From JAZGGS01 sp963714405 (GTDB taxonomy: Bacteria; Bacteroidota; Ignavibacteria; Ignavibacteriales; Ignavibacteriaceae): a stretch of DNA of 64,000 bases. The stretch covers positions 558,001 to 622,000 of the forward strand of contig CAVQOH010000001.1 in NCBI GenBank assembly GCA_963714405.1, written 5' to 3'. Shown here piece after piece: positions 33,637 to 43,687 of this stretch. The stretch's first letter is position 1. Each line of letters starts with the position of its first letter. A model generated the notes under the pieces. The model made no database searches and had not been told where the DNA came from. It worked only from the letters and a program-made list of their open reading frames with translations. Position numbers and translations under genes: made by a program.

Positions 33637-36531
33637 CTAAAAAGTTTCATCGGCATATTCACTTACGGGAATGCAGGAACAAACCAGATGTCTATCGCCG
33701 TAAGCACTATCAACTCTTCCAACGGATGGCCAAAATTTATTTTTCCTTGTAAACAGTATCGGGTATGCAGCTCGTTCCCTTGAATAAGAATGATTCCAAT
33801 TATCCGAAATAATAGTCTGCATTGTATGTGGTGCATTTTTCAGTAAATTATCAGCAACATCTGCTTTTCCATTTTCTATTTCTCTTATTTCATTTCTAAT
33901 TGAAATAAGTGCATCACAATACTTGTCTATCTCATCTTTCGATTCACTTTCGGTCGGTTCAATCATTAATGTACCTGCAACCGGAAAAGAAACAGTAGGT
34001 GCATGAAATCCATAATCCATTAGTCTTTTTGCTATATCTTCTACTTCAATATTAGCACTTTGTTTAAATTCTCTCATATCAAATATTAATTCGTGCGCAA
34101 CCCTTCCTTTTGAACCAGTATACAAAACTTTGAACTCGTTTTGTAATCTTGCCATCATATAATTTGCATTTAGTATTGCAATTTTTGATGACTCAGTTAA
34201 TCCAACTGCACCCATTAATTTTATGTATGCATAAGAAATTAATAGGATATCTGCGCTTCCCCAAGGTGCGGATGAGATTGATGTGATGGATTTTTCTGAC
34301 CCGATTTTTACTATAGGATTACCCGGTAAATATGGTGCTAGATGTTCTGCCACAGCTATGGGTCCTGCACCCGGTCCTCCGCCTCCATGTGGTATGCAAA
34401 AAGTTTTATGAAGATTAAGATGGCAAACATCAGCTCCAATTTTTGAGGGATTGGTTAAACCAACTTGTGCATTCATATTAGCTCCATCCATGTAAACCTG
34501 TCCACCATACTTATGGATAGTGTTACAAATATCAACAACATTTTCTTCAAAAACTCCATGTGTCGATGGATAGGTGATCATCAATGCAGCTAATTTATCT
34601 TTATTTGCTTCCGCTTTTTCATTAAGATCATTAATATCAATATTACCTTTAGAATCACAATTTACAACTACTACCTTCATACCTGCCATTACTGCGCTTG
34701 CAGGATTTGTTCCATGTGCGGACGAAGGGATTAAAACAACATTTCTGCCGCTTTCACCTTTATGATTAAGATATTCTCTTATTACCATTAAACCAGCAAA
34801 CTCACCTTGCGCGCCAGAATTTGGTTGAAGTGATACAGCATTTAATCCTGTAATTTCTGCTAAATTTTTTTCCAGCTCATTAAATATCTGCTTGTAACCT
34901 TTAACCTGATCAGTAGGTGTAAAGGGATGTATGTTACAAAATTCTGACCACGTGATGCCAAGCATTTCAGTAGTAGCGTTTAATTTCATTGTACATGAGC
35001 CAAGTGGAATCATAGAATGAGCTAATGAAAGATCTTTGTTTTCAAGATATTTCATATACCTTAATAAATCTGTTTCAGAATGGTAAGAATTAAATACCGG
35101 GTGAGCTAAGTAATCACTTTCTCTTTTTAAAAAATCTATATCAATCGATTTCACATTTTTAAAAGAATCCTGAAGAAATTTTTCATCAATAGATTTTCCA
35201 GCTGCAGATGCAAAGATTTTAATTAACTCAGTTAAATCATTTTCATCTGTTGTTTCGTTAATTGTAATTCCGATTTTATTTTCATCGAAGTATCTCAGAT
35301 TAATCATTTCGTTCAGAGAATCAGTTTTAATTTTATGAATCCTCTGTTCATTCGTTTCAATTAGGAGTGTATCAAAAAAGTGTTCATTTTTTTGAATGTA
35401 ACCAACATCTTTTAAAGCACTATTAAGAATGTTTGTAAAATATTTAATACGCAATGCGATTGATTTCAATCCATTTGGACCATGATATACGGCATACATT
35501 CCAGCCATTATTGCTAGGAGCACCTGTGCAGTGCAAATATTGCTTGTAGCTTTATCTCGTCTAATATGCTGTTCTCTTGTCTGCAAAGCCATACGGTAAG
35601 CCATGTTCCCATTCATATCAACTGATGCACCGATAATTCTTCCGGGAATATTCCTTTTAAATTTTTCTTTTGTGGCAAAGTATGCTGCATGCGGTCCTCC
35701 ATATCCCATCGGTATTCCAAATCTCTGAGAGCTTCCTACTACGGCATCCGCTCCGAATTCACCAGGAGCTTTAAATAACAGCAAGCTAAACGGATCGGCA
35801 GCAACTGTTTTAAAAATATTTTTTGTATCTGCACTGCTAAATAGTTTTGTATAATCTCTAATCTCACCATTCCCCGCCGGATATTGAACCAATAATCCAA
35901 ACATTTTATCAGTTAGTTCAATTGTAGCCGGATTACCAATTATTAAATCTATACCTAAGGGGTTGGCTCTTGTTTTTATGACATCCAGGGTTTGCGGAAA
36001 ACATTCATCAGAAACAAAAAACTGGTTTGCTTCTTTCTTTTCTTTTGGACGCAGCGAATAGAACATAGCCATAGCTTCTGCAGCAGCAGTACCTTCATCA
36101 AGTAAAGAAGCATTTGCCAGATCCATTGCAGTTAATTCAGATATGAGTGTTTGAAAATTTATTAATGCTTCAAGTCTTCCCTGCGCAATTTCTGCCTGGT
36201 AGGGTGTATATTGTGTATACCAGCCAGGATTTTCCAAAATGTTTCGCTGTATAACAGAAGGAAGTATAACAGGATTATAACCCATACCTATGTATGATTT
36301 AAATACCTTGTTCTTTGAGGCTGTCACACGAAGTTCATTTATAAACTGGTTTTCACTTTGTGGAGGATTTAGCTTTAAATCTCTTCCCAACATTATTTTT
36401 GCCGGAATCGTTTCACTGATAAGCTCACCTATACTATTTGTACCACAAATCTTGAGCATTTGCTCTATTTCTTGATTTGATGGACCAATATGTCTGTTAA
36501 CAAATTTATCTGGATGCAATGTTGTATTCAT
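33637..36531 (-). CDS. gcvP: glycine dehydrogenase (aminomethyl-transferring), P protein
   Basis: This 964-residue protein is the fused single-chain form of the glycine-cleavage P protein. It decarboxylates glycine with pyridoxal phosphate and passes the aminomethyl group to the H protein lipoyl arm. The N-terminal half contains 'FVNRHIGPSNQEIEQML', the C-terminal half the PLP-binding Lys in HLNLHKTFCIPHGGGGPG and the lipid-like 'MVEPT' type end 'TLMIEPTESE'. Length matches complete family members. No gcvT or gcvH is adjacent in this window. Confidence 0.96.
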   Translation of the reverse strand: MNTTLHPDKFVNRHIGPSNQEIEQMLKICGTNSIGELISETIPAKIMLGRDLKLNPPQSENQFINELRVTASKNKVFKSYIGMGYNPVILPSVIQRNILENPGWYTQYTPYQAEIAQGRLEALINFQTLISELTAMDLANASLLDEGTAAAEAMAMFYSLRPKEKKEANQFFVSDECFPQTLDVIKTRANPLGIDLIIGNPATIELTDKMFGLLVQYPAGNGEIRDYTKLFSSADTKNIFKTVAADPFSLLLFKAPGEFGADAVVGSSQRFGIPMGYGGPHAAYFATKEKFKRNIPGRIIGASVDMNGNMAYRMALQTREQHIRRDKATSNICTAQVLLAIMAGMYAVYHGPNGLKSIALRIKYFTNILNSALKDVGYIQKNEHFFDTLLIETNEQRIHKIKTDSLNEMINLRYFDENKIGITINETTDENDLTELIKIFASAAGKSIDEKFLQDSFKNVKSIDIDFLKRESDYLAHPVFNSYHSETDLLRYMKYLENKDLSLAHSMIPLGSCTMKLNATTEMLGITWSEFCNIHPFTPTDQVKGYKQIFNELEKNLAEITGLNAVSLQPNSGAQGEFAGLMVIREYLNHKGESGRNVVLIPSSAHGTNPASAVMAGMKVVVVNCDSKGNIDINDLNEKAEANKDKLAALMITYPSTHGVFEENVVDICNTIHKYGGQVYMDGANMNAQVGLTNPSKIGADVCHLNLHKTFCIPHGGGGPGAGPIAVAEHLAPYLPGNPIVKIGSEKSITSISSAPWGSADILLISYAYIKLMGAVGLTESSKIAILNANYMMARLQNEFKVLYTGSKGRVAHELIFDMREFKQSANIEVEDIAKRLMDYGFHAPTVSFPVAGTLMIEPTESESKDEIDKYCDALISIRNEIREIENGKADVADNLLKNAPHTMQTIISDNWNHSYSRERAAYPILFTRKNKFWPSVGRVDSAYGDRHLVCSCIPVSEYADETF

Positions 36532-36651
36532 TCATACCTTCAAAAAAATTAAATACCCGTTAAAAAAATAAAATTAATCGTAGCTAAATTTAAATAAATA
36601 TTCAGAACATATTGTGAGGATGGAGCAATATTGTGATGGAAATATTTTTCT

Positions 36652-37443
36652 CTAATTTGAATTAATATTTACGGAACGAATTTTTTTAAGAGCGGATTCT
36701 GCAGCGTTTTGTTCAGCATTTTTTTTATTTTTTCCCTGCCCCACACCGAGAGTTTTATTTCCCAAAAGGACTTCCACTGTAAATATTCTTTCGTGCTGAG
36801 GACCTTCTTCATTAATAACATGGTAAGTTGGAACCTTTAGTTTTCTGCCCTGTGCATACTCTAAAAGCTGACTTTTAAAGTTTTCATCTACAAGATATTC
36901 CCCATCTTTAATTATTGGCTCAACCAAATACTTTATTACAAACTTAATGCAGGGTCTCATCCCGCTATCCAAATAAATGGCTCCTATTAAAGATTCCACA
37001 GCATCAGAAATAATAGATTTTGAATTGTTGAGCATAGATTTATTAAGATTATTCCCCACAAGTACAAAGCTGACAAGGTTCAATTTTGCGCCAACATCAG
37101 CAAGATTGTTTCGATTAACAATTTTTGCTCTAACTTTTGTAAGAAACCCTTCTTCTTCATATGGAAATTTTTTATACAAATAATCTGCAACCACTAAGTT
37201 CAAGATTGCATCACCTAAAAATTCAAGCCGCTCATTCGAAGAATCGAATTCTTCATTAACTTCAAGAAAAGACCTATGTACAAATGCCTGAAGAAAGTGC
37301 ATTTTATTGTTAATCGGTTTGCCAATTATTTTTTCTAATTCTTTGAACTTGTTAAGATTAAAATTATTTTTTATGTGATCTGATATATCAGGAGTGGTTT
37401 TTTGATTTATTCTTTTGAAAAACTTAGAGAAAAAGTGAGACAA
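36652..37443 (-). CDS. rnc: ribonuclease III
   Basis: This 263-residue double-strand-specific RNase has an N-terminal catalytic RNase III domain with the signature ERLEFLGDAILNLVVADYL, the second acidic cluster 'DAVESLIGAIYLDSG', and a C-terminal double-strand RNA-binding domain (about 190-258, 'GKNKKNAEQNAAESALKKI'). It processes rRNA precursors and structured mRNAs. It starts 2 bases after the fabF stop, a placement common in this phylum. Confidence 0.96.
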   Translation of the reverse strand: MSHFFSKFFKRINQKTTPDISDHIKNNFNLNKFKELEKIIGKPINNKMHFLQAFVHRSFLEVNEEFDSSNERLEFLGDAILNLVVADYLYKKFPYEEEGFLTKVRAKIVNRNNLADVGAKLNLVSFVLVGNNLNKSMLNNSKSIISDAVESLIGAIYLDSGMRPCIKFVIKYLVEPIIKDGEYLVDENFKSQLLEYAQGRKLKVPTYHVINEEGPQHERIFTVEVLLGNKTLGVGQGKNKKNAEQNAAESALKKIRSVNINSN

Positions 37444-37445
37444 AA

Positions 37446-38693
37446 CTATTCCTTAAACTTTTTAAAGAGGATAGAAGCATTATGCCCACCAAAACCAAAA
37501 GTATTGCTAATAGCGTAGTTAATTTCCTTCTTTGTAACTTTATTGGCACTGTAGTCTAAATCGCACTCTGGATCTGGTTTGGTTAAGTTTATTGTGGGTG
37601 GAATCGTATCATGTTTTATTGATAGTATAGTTGCAATAGCTTCAATGCCACCAGCAGCGCCAAGTAAATGGCCAGTCATAGATTTTGTGGAAGATACAAC
37701 CAGATCATAAGCATGATTGCCAAAAACAGTTTTAATTGCCTTAGTTTCATTTAAATCGTTTAATTGAGTTGATGTACCATGAGCATTTATATAATCTACC
37801 TTTTCAGGGGCAACTTCAGCATCTCTTAGTGCTTCCTTCATTGACCTTACAGCTCCTTCACCGTTTGGTGCAGGTGCAGTTATGTGATGTGCATCTCCGG
37901 TTAAACCAATACCACAAATTTCAGCATAAATTTCTGCACTCCTACTCCTAGCATGCTCATATTCCTCTAAGATTAATGTGCCAGCGCCTTCACCCATAAT
38001 AAACCCATTCCTATCTGCATCAAATGGCCTGGAGGCTTCTTTATAACGATCGTTCCATGTAGAAATCGCTCTCATCGCGTTAAATCCACCAATGGAAACT
38101 TCTGTTATTGCGGCTTCTGAGCCACCGCAGACCATTAAATCTGCGCTACCTCTTTCTATTAAAAAAAACGCATCCGAAATTGCATGAGAAGCAGTAGCAC
38201 AAGCAGAGGTAGTTGCATAGTTTGGACCTTTTAATCCAAGTTTAATAGAAATCTGGCCGGCAGCAATATCTGAAATCATCATTGGTACAAAGAATGGACT
38301 AATCTTGTGCGGATCTTTACTTTCAAAGAAAACCCAGTGTTGATCTTGCAGAGTTTGCATTCCTCCGATTCCGCTTCCATAAATAACACCAAATCTTTCC
38401 AGATGAATTTTATCCAGCTGCAAACCTGAATTTTCTATTGCCATAATTGCTGATACGAGCGCATACTGTGCAAAAACGTCCAGTCGTCTAATAGCTTTTC
38501 GGTCTAAGTAGTTCTCGGGATGGAAATCGTTAACCTGAGCAGCAAATTTTGTATCAAATTTTGAAGTGTCAAAGCGTGTGATTAAATCTACACCATTCCT
38601 ACCTTCAAGCAAGCCTTGCCAGTAATTATCTAGACCAACTCCAATTGGAGTTATACATCCCATTCCGGTAACAACAACTCTTCGTTTACCCAT
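37446..38693 (-). CDS. fabF: beta-ketoacyl-ACP synthase II
   Basis: This protein of about 415 residues elongates fatty acids by condensing malonyl-ACP with acyl-ACP. Catalytic Cys is in TTSACATASHA, His residues in NAHGTSTQLND and SMTGHLLGAAG, and the Gly-rich end reads NTFGFGGHNAS. Start 38693 (MGKRRVVVTGMG) fits the family; an upstream TTG at 38702 would add three residues. It lies between acpP and rnc in the fatty-acid operon. Confidence 0.97.
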   Translation of the reverse strand: MGKRRVVVTGMGCITPIGVGLDNYWQGLLEGRNGVDLITRFDTSKFDTKFAAQVNDFHPENYLDRKAIRRLDVFAQYALVSAIMAIENSGLQLDKIHLERFGVIYGSGIGGMQTLQDQHWVFFESKDPHKISPFFVPMMISDIAAGQISIKLGLKGPNYATTSACATASHAISDAFFLIERGSADLMVCGGSEAAITEVSIGGFNAMRAISTWNDRYKEASRPFDADRNGFIMGEGAGTLILEEYEHARSRSAEIYAEICGIGLTGDAHHITAPAPNGEGAVRSMKEALRDAEVAPEKVDYINAHGTSTQLNDLNETKAIKTVFGNHAYDLVVSSTKSMTGHLLGAAGGIEAIATILSIKHDTIPPTINLTKPDPECDLDYSANKVTKKEINYAISNTFGFGGHNASILFKKFKE

Positions 38694-38759
38694 ATTATTC
38701 AAACATTCGCAATTTAGCTGATACGCTTAGGGCCAGAAAAGGATTTTCTGACCCATATA

Positions 38760-38993
38760 TTAGCTAACTTTTTCTTTTAAGTAATTAATAGCATCACCAA
38801 CGGTTCCAATTTTTTCCGCATCTTCATCGGGGATGGAAATCTGGAAAGCACTTTCAAATCCCATAACTAATTCAACAATATCTAGTGAATCAGCTCCGAG
38901 ATCATTTGTGAATGATGCTTCAGGTGTAATTTGAGAATCTTCAACACCTAGCTTATCAACTATTATTTCTTTTACTTTGGCTTCAACGTCCAT
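38760..38993 (-). CDS. acpP: acyl carrier protein
   Basis: This 77-residue acidic four-helix protein carries the growing acyl chain on a phosphopantetheine attached to Ser in the motif LGADSLDIVEL (Ser about residue 37). Size and motif are standard. AGGAG stands before the ATG. Gene order fabG-acpP-fabF is the common one. Confidence 0.98.
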   Translation of the reverse strand: MDVEAKVKEIIVDKLGVEDSQITPEASFTNDLGADSLDIVELVMGFESAFQISIPDEDAEKIGTVGDAINYLKEKVS

Positions 38994-39092
38994 TTCATTC
39001 TCCTGTTTATTAAAGGAAGTTTTTGTTAATTAAATTTAATTATTGTTTTAATTATTTACTAAATTTACTAAAATTGAAATTTATTAAACAAA

Positions 39093-39848
39093 TTACATTG
39101 TCATTCCGCCATCAATAGCTATTACCTGGCCAGTAATATAATCCGCCATTGGACTGCATAAAAATACTACCACTTGTGCAATATCTTCGGGTAAGCCCAT
39201 TCTGCCTAGTGGAATAACTTTTAACAGGGGTTCTTTCTGTTCATCGGTTAATTTATCAGTCATTGCTGTTTTAATAAATCCAGGTGCCAGGGCATTAACG
39301 TTTATGTTGCGTGATGCAAGTTCCTTTGCCATAGCCTTTGTAAAACCGATTACTCCTGCCTTGGAAGCTACATAATTCGATTGCCCTGCATTACCAATTA
39401 ACCCAACTACCGAGGCAATGTTAACAATTTTACCCGATCGCTGTTTAATCATAGGTTTGATTGCTGCTTTAGTATAATTAAAAACACTTTTTAGATTTGC
39501 ATTTATGACATCATCAAATTCTTTTTCACTCATTCTTAAAAGAAGATTATCTCGCGTTATACCAGCATTATTTATTAAAATATCCACTCCGCCAAGTTTT
39601 TCAAGTGCTTCATCAATCGATGCCTGCGCATCATTAATGGAGGAAGCATCTGCTTTAAAAGCAAGAATTTTAGTACCAGTACTACCAATTTCATTTTGAA
39701 TTTCTGCAGCACATTCTTCGGCAGTATTTACAAAAGCAATATCAGTTAACAATATTCCAGAGCATTTTTCTTTTGCCAGTTGGGTTACTATTGCCCTCCC
39801 AATTCCTCTAGAGCCTCCCGTAACAATAGCTTTTTTATTTTCGAGCAT
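39093..39848 (-). CDS. fabG: 3-oxoacyl-ACP reductase
   Basis: This 251-residue short-chain dehydrogenase reduces 3-oxoacyl-ACP with NADPH. Motifs are the nucleotide-binding TGGSRGIGRAI near residue 10, NNAGITRDNLL near 92, catalytic Ser in NIASVVGLIGNAGQSNYVASKAG (with YxxxK), and GFIKTAMTDKL. The 5' end overlaps the DUF3109 gene by 14 bases, so the two are translated together. Confidence 0.96.
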   Translation of the reverse strand: MLENKKAIVTGGSRGIGRAIVTQLAKEKCSGILLTDIAFVNTAEECAAEIQNEIGSTGTKILAFKADASSINDAQASIDEALEKLGGVDILINNAGITRDNLLLRMSEKEFDDVINANLKSVFNYTKAAIKPMIKQRSGKIVNIASVVGLIGNAGQSNYVASKAGVIGFTKAMAKELASRNINVNALAPGFIKTAMTDKLTDEQKEPLLKVIPLGRMGLPEDIAQVVVFLCSPMADYITGQVIAIDGGMTM

Positions 39849-40455
39849 TCTGAATTTCTCCTGTTAATAAATCACTTAGATATTCATTTTTATATTTTTC
39901 TAGTTCAGCAAATTTTTCATTTCCAAAAAAGTATTGAAGTTCTTCTCTGCATGAATCAAATATACTTTTTTTATTGCTTGCTTCTACATTACAAGTTTTT
40001 AATCTATCAATGTGTTCATCATCAATTGTAAGTGCCCCTTCGTATATTGTTAGCGGAAAAAGAACACAATACATTGGTTTATATTCCCAGGCATGTTTGC
40101 CTTCCTGAATAGCTAGTTTCTGCAGAACACACAAACCTTCTTTATCTAAAAAACTGCATTTATTATTTATAACCTCCGTTCCTACAGCTACACCTGATTC
40201 AAAGTCTTCATCTTCTTCAGGCGGTTCAAACCATTTTGTTAAATCTTTACTTTGGGATTCATCAAAAAATGGTAAAATTCTATCTTTTATTTCAAGAATT
40301 TTATCATGTTCCTTTAAATCTGTATAGACTCCATAGTAGCAGCACTCACCACTGCATTTACAGCTAAAGCTGTAAGTGAAGATTTTAGGATCAATATATA
40401 ATCCGTTTATCTTTTTAGTAAAATCTTTTGTGAATTCTTTTACATCTTCTGCCAT
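39835..40455 (-). CDS. DUF3109 family Cys-rich protein inside the fatty-acid operon
   Basis: This 206-residue protein has a cluster of Cys residues (CKCSGECCYYGVYTDLKEH near 30, then NKCSFLDKEGLCVLQKLA and MYCVLFPLT), the pattern of the DUF3109/YkgJ-like group thought to bind metal or an Fe-S cluster. No catalytic function is known. Its ATG overlaps the fabD stop (TAATG) and its end overlaps fabG, so it is firmly part of the fatty-acid operon, which is not its usual textbook place. Confidence 0.85.
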   Translation of the reverse strand: MAEDVKEFTKDFTKKINGLYIDPKIFTYSFSCKCSGECCYYGVYTDLKEHDKILEIKDRILPFFDESQSKDLTKWFEPPEEDEDFESGVAVGTEVINNKCSFLDKEGLCVLQKLAIQEGKHAWEYKPMYCVLFPLTIYEGALTIDDEHIDRLKTCNVEASNKKSIFDSCREELQYFFGNEKFAELEKYKNEYLSDLLTGEIQNARK

Positions 40456-41369
40456 TAAATGTATTTCTCCAGATCTGTAAATTTATCTATACCAAATCTT
40501 TTTACATCAGGATTAATTCGTTTTAATAATCCTTGTAAAACATTTCCCGGTCCTACTTCGTAAAATTCTTCAAACCCATCATTAATCATGTTAACGATTG
40601 TTTCTTCCCATCGCACCGGAGCTGTTACTTGTTCAAATAATAATTTTTTTATTTCTTCTTTTGACTTAACCGGTTTAGAAGTTACATTAGCATATACAGG
40701 AATTTTTGCATCATTTATTCTTGAACTTTCGAGTTCTGCATGAAGTTTATTTTTTGCAGATTCCATTAATTGTGAATGAAAAGCAGCACTTACAATAAGT
40801 TCTTTAACAACTTTTGCACCGGCAGTTTTACAAAGTTCCATTCCTTTTTTAACACCAGGTATTGATCCTGATATTACAAGCTGTCCAGGTGAATTAAAAT
40901 TTGCGCATTGTACAAGACCTTCAGCCGAAGCCTCCTCACAAATATCACTCACACTTTCAGCCGGCAAACCAATAACAGCAGCCATAGAACCAGGATTTTG
41001 TACACCGGCGTCCTGCATTGCCACTCCTCTGGCTCTAACAAGTTTTACAGCATCATTTAATTCCATAGATCCTGCTGCAACCAGTGCAGAATACTCACCT
41101 AAAGAATGTCCTGCTGCTGCCTCAACAGCTAAATTTTTAATTAAAGATGAAATAACAACGCTATGAAGAAAAATTGCAGGCTGTGTATATTCAGTTTGCT
41201 TAAGTTTATCAACAGGTCCACTAAACATTATTTCCGATAAACTAAAACCTAATGCATCATCAGCAGTATTTATCATATTTTTCGCTTCAGGAAGAAAATC
41301 GTATAGATCTTTTGCCATTCCAACATACTGCGAGCCCTGTCCTGGAAATAGAAATGCTTTTTTACTCAT
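40455..41369 (-). CDS. fabD: malonyl-CoA:ACP transacylase
   Basis: This 304-residue enzyme moves malonyl groups from CoA to ACP. It has FPGQGSQYVGM at the N-terminus, the catalytic Ser in AAGHSLGEYSAL near residue 90, and the His in SAAFHSQLM near 198, followed by 'YANVTSKPV'. All are typical. It lies after fabH and is translationally coupled to the DUF3109 gene. Confidence 0.96.
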   Translation of the reverse strand: MSKKAFLFPGQGSQYVGMAKDLYDFLPEAKNMINTADDALGFSLSEIMFSGPVDKLKQTEYTQPAIFLHSVVISSLIKNLAVEAAAGHSLGEYSALVAAGSMELNDAVKLVRARGVAMQDAGVQNPGSMAAVIGLPAESVSDICEEASAEGLVQCANFNSPGQLVISGSIPGVKKGMELCKTAGAKVVKELIVSAAFHSQLMESAKNKLHAELESSRINDAKIPVYANVTSKPVKSKEEIKKLLFEQVTAPVRWEETIVNMINDGFEEFYEVGPGNVLQGLLKRINPDVKRFGIDKFTDLEKYI

Positions 41370-41418
41370 TGTTATTTATTCTACTAACTTAATTTATGAC
41401 AAGGAAAAATATTAAACT

Positions 41419-42420
41419 TTAAATAGCCCATACGATATAAATTGCGCCCCAGGTATAACCAGCTCCAAAAGCGGATAATACAATTTTATCTCCCTTTTTA
41501 ATTTTTCCATCACGATAATACTCAACCAGGCAGGATGGAATGGTTGCTGCAGTTGTATTTCCGTACTTATGAATATTAACCATCACTTTGTCTTTACTTA
41601 ATCCCATTCTTTCGGCTGTGGCATCAATAATTCTCATATTTGCCTGGTGTGGTACAAGATAGGCAACATCATCGGCTTTAAGATTATTTTTTTGCATCAG
41701 TTCAAAAGAAACATCAGCCATACCTTTTACGGCAACTTTAAAAACAGCTTTTCCATCTTGATAGATATAATGCATTTTTTTGTTAACTGTTTCATGAGTA
41801 GGTGGATTAAGTGAACCGCCACCTTTCATATTAAGAAACTTTTCACCAGAGCCATCAACTCGCAGGATATAATCCTGCAAACCAAGAGTTTTATCTTCTG
41901 AAGGCTCAAGTAATACTGCAGAACCAGCATCTCCAAATAAAATACAAAGGTTTCTATCTGTATAATCAGTTATGGAACTCATTTTATCTGCTCCAATTAC
42001 CATTACTTTTTTGTACTGTCCGCTTTCAATCAATGCACAACCCGTTTGGAATGCAAATAAAAATCCAGAACATGCGGCTTCCAAATCAAATCCCCAGGCA
42101 TTTGTTGCACCAATCCTCTTCTGTACTAAACAGGCCGTTGCAGGAAAAAACATATCAGGTGTAACAGTTGCAACAATTATACAATCGATCTCTTCTGGTT
42201 TCACATTATGCTTTTCTATCAGATCTAATGCTGCATTTGTTGCTAGATCACTTGTAGCACCGTTTTCTAAAATTCTTCTTTCCTTTATACCAGTTCTAGT
42301 AGTTATCCATTCATCTGAAGTGTCAACAATTTTTTCAAAGTAAGCATTATCGTAAACTTTTTCGGGAACATACATACCCAAAGCTGTTATAACTGCATTG
42401 AATTTTGATTCTCTAGCCAT
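41419..42420 (-). CDS. fabH: beta-ketoacyl-ACP synthase III
   Basis: This 333-residue enzyme starts fatty-acid synthesis by condensing an acyl-CoA primer with malonyl-ACP. The catalytic triad is visible: Cys in LEAACSGFLFA, His in VPHQANMRIID, Asn in KYGNTTAATIP. 'WITTRTGIKERRI' near residue 38 is the CoA-binding block. It stands between plsX and fabD. Confidence 0.96.
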   Translation of the reverse strand: MARESKFNAVITALGMYVPEKVYDNAYFEKIVDTSDEWITTRTGIKERRILENGATSDLATNAALDLIEKHNVKPEEIDCIIVATVTPDMFFPATACLVQKRIGATNAWGFDLEAACSGFLFAFQTGCALIESGQYKKVMVIGADKMSSITDYTDRNLCILFGDAGSAVLLEPSEDKTLGLQDYILRVDGSGEKFLNMKGGGSLNPPTHETVNKKMHYIYQDGKAVFKVAVKGMADVSFELMQKNNLKADDVAYLVPHQANMRIIDATAERMGLSKDKVMVNIHKYGNTTAATIPSCLVEYYRDGKIKKGDKIVLSAFGAGYTWGAIYIVWAI

Positions 42421-42434
42421 ATATCTAATTTTAA

Positions 42435-43469
42435 TTAGTTACTGTGTATATACTGATTTATAGATAATTCCAATTTTTGAATAAGATTTTTCTCATGCAT
42501 TTCATAAGCCCTTAACACCATGTTTTTTATTGCAAGAGCAGTACTGGATCCATGCCCAACGATGCTGATACCATTAATTCCTAATAGAGGAAGTCCTCCC
42601 TGCAATTCATAATTTGTACCGCTTAAAGAATCTCTTAGTGGTTTACGAGCAATTCCAATTCTTAATTTATTGAAAAATCCTTTATCTGCATAATTTTTAA
42701 ATTTGGATTTTAGAAAAGGTACAATACTTTCGGCAAATTTTAGTAAGACATTACCGATAAATCCATCACAAATAACAAGATCTGCTTTACCCTTAAAAAT
42801 ATCTTTGCCCTCAATATTACCAATAAAATTTATTTTTGAATTTTTTAATAATACTGATGCCTCCGTTGTTAATTTATATCCCTTACTTGCTTCTTCACCT
42901 ACATTTAAAAGAGCTACTTTTGGATTTTTAATTTCATAAATTTCTTCAATAAAAATTGAACTTAATAACGCAAATTCAAGAAGATGCTGAGGTTTAGAAT
43001 CTACAAAAGCACCAACATCTGAAATAAATGTATATCCATTTTTCTCATTTGGGAAAGGAGCTGTAAGTGTTGGGCGGGAAACTCCCCTTATCCTACCAGT
43101 GTTTAAAACAGAACTCATTACCATTGCACCGGTATTGCCTGCACTTAAGAATGCATCTGCTTTTTTTTGATTAACAAGTTTTGTCCCAATAACAATGGAA
43201 GAATCCTTCTTTGCTTTGAGTGAAGTTGAAGGACTGTCACCCATTTCAATAACTTCTTCGGTATGGACTATATTTTCATCACTAAATTTCAGATTTTCTT
43301 TTTGAAGCACTTCTTTAATTTCATTTTTTCTTCCAATAAGTAATAACTCAAACTTATTATTTTCCTGATAAGCATTAATTGCCCCAATTACTGCATTTCG
43401 GGGGGCAAAATCCCCCCCCATCGCATCAATAGCAATTTTACACTTTTGGGTGCTCGTTTGGTTATTCAT
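42435..43469 (-). CDS. plsX: phosphate acyltransferase
   Basis: This 344-residue enzyme converts acyl-ACP to acyl-phosphate for phospholipid synthesis. Family blocks are IAIDAMGGDFAPRNAVIGA at the start, 'FLSAGNTGAMVMSS' near 108, 'VGEEASKGYKL' near 190, and the C-terminal 'GGLPLLGINGISIVGHGSS'. The order rpmF-plsX-fabH is the classic arrangement linking lipid synthesis with a ribosomal protein gene. Confidence 0.96.
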   Translation of the reverse strand: MNNQTSTQKCKIAIDAMGGDFAPRNAVIGAINAYQENNKFELLLIGRKNEIKEVLQKENLKFSDENIVHTEEVIEMGDSPSTSLKAKKDSSIVIGTKLVNQKKADAFLSAGNTGAMVMSSVLNTGRIRGVSRPTLTAPFPNEKNGYTFISDVGAFVDSKPQHLLEFALLSSIFIEEIYEIKNPKVALLNVGEEASKGYKLTTEASVLLKNSKINFIGNIEGKDIFKGKADLVICDGFIGNVLLKFAESIVPFLKSKFKNYADKGFFNKLRIGIARKPLRDSLSGTNYELQGGLPLLGINGISIVGHGSSTALAIKNMVLRAYEMHEKNLIQKLELSINQYIHSN

Positions 43470-43489
43470 TAAGCCGCTAAATTGGTTAG

Positions 43490-43669
43490 TTAGCCTTTTG
43501 GAATGAACATTGATCGTTCGTTATAATAACCACAGGAAGGACAGGCGCGGTGAGTTAACTTCATTTCGCCGCAATTGGAACATGTACCTACAGTAGGTGC
43601 AGTTGCCTTGTAATGGGTTCTTCGTTTATCCCTTCTGCTTTTAGATATTTTACGTTTTGGATGTGCCAT
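43490..43669 (-). CDS. rpmF: 50S ribosomal protein L32
   Basis: This 59-residue protein reads MAHPKRKISKSRRDKRRTHY, then the zinc-ribbon pairs CSNC and CPSC, ending ERSMFIPKG. The four Cys are the zinc-binding form of L32. It sits 18 bases after the DUF177 stop and 20 bases before plsX, its standard place. Confidence 0.97.
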   Translation of the reverse strand: MAHPKRKISKSRRDKRRTHYKATAPTVGTCSNCGEMKLTHRACPSCGYYNERSMFIPKG

Positions 43670-43687
43670 TTTTATTCCAGTTAGTTT

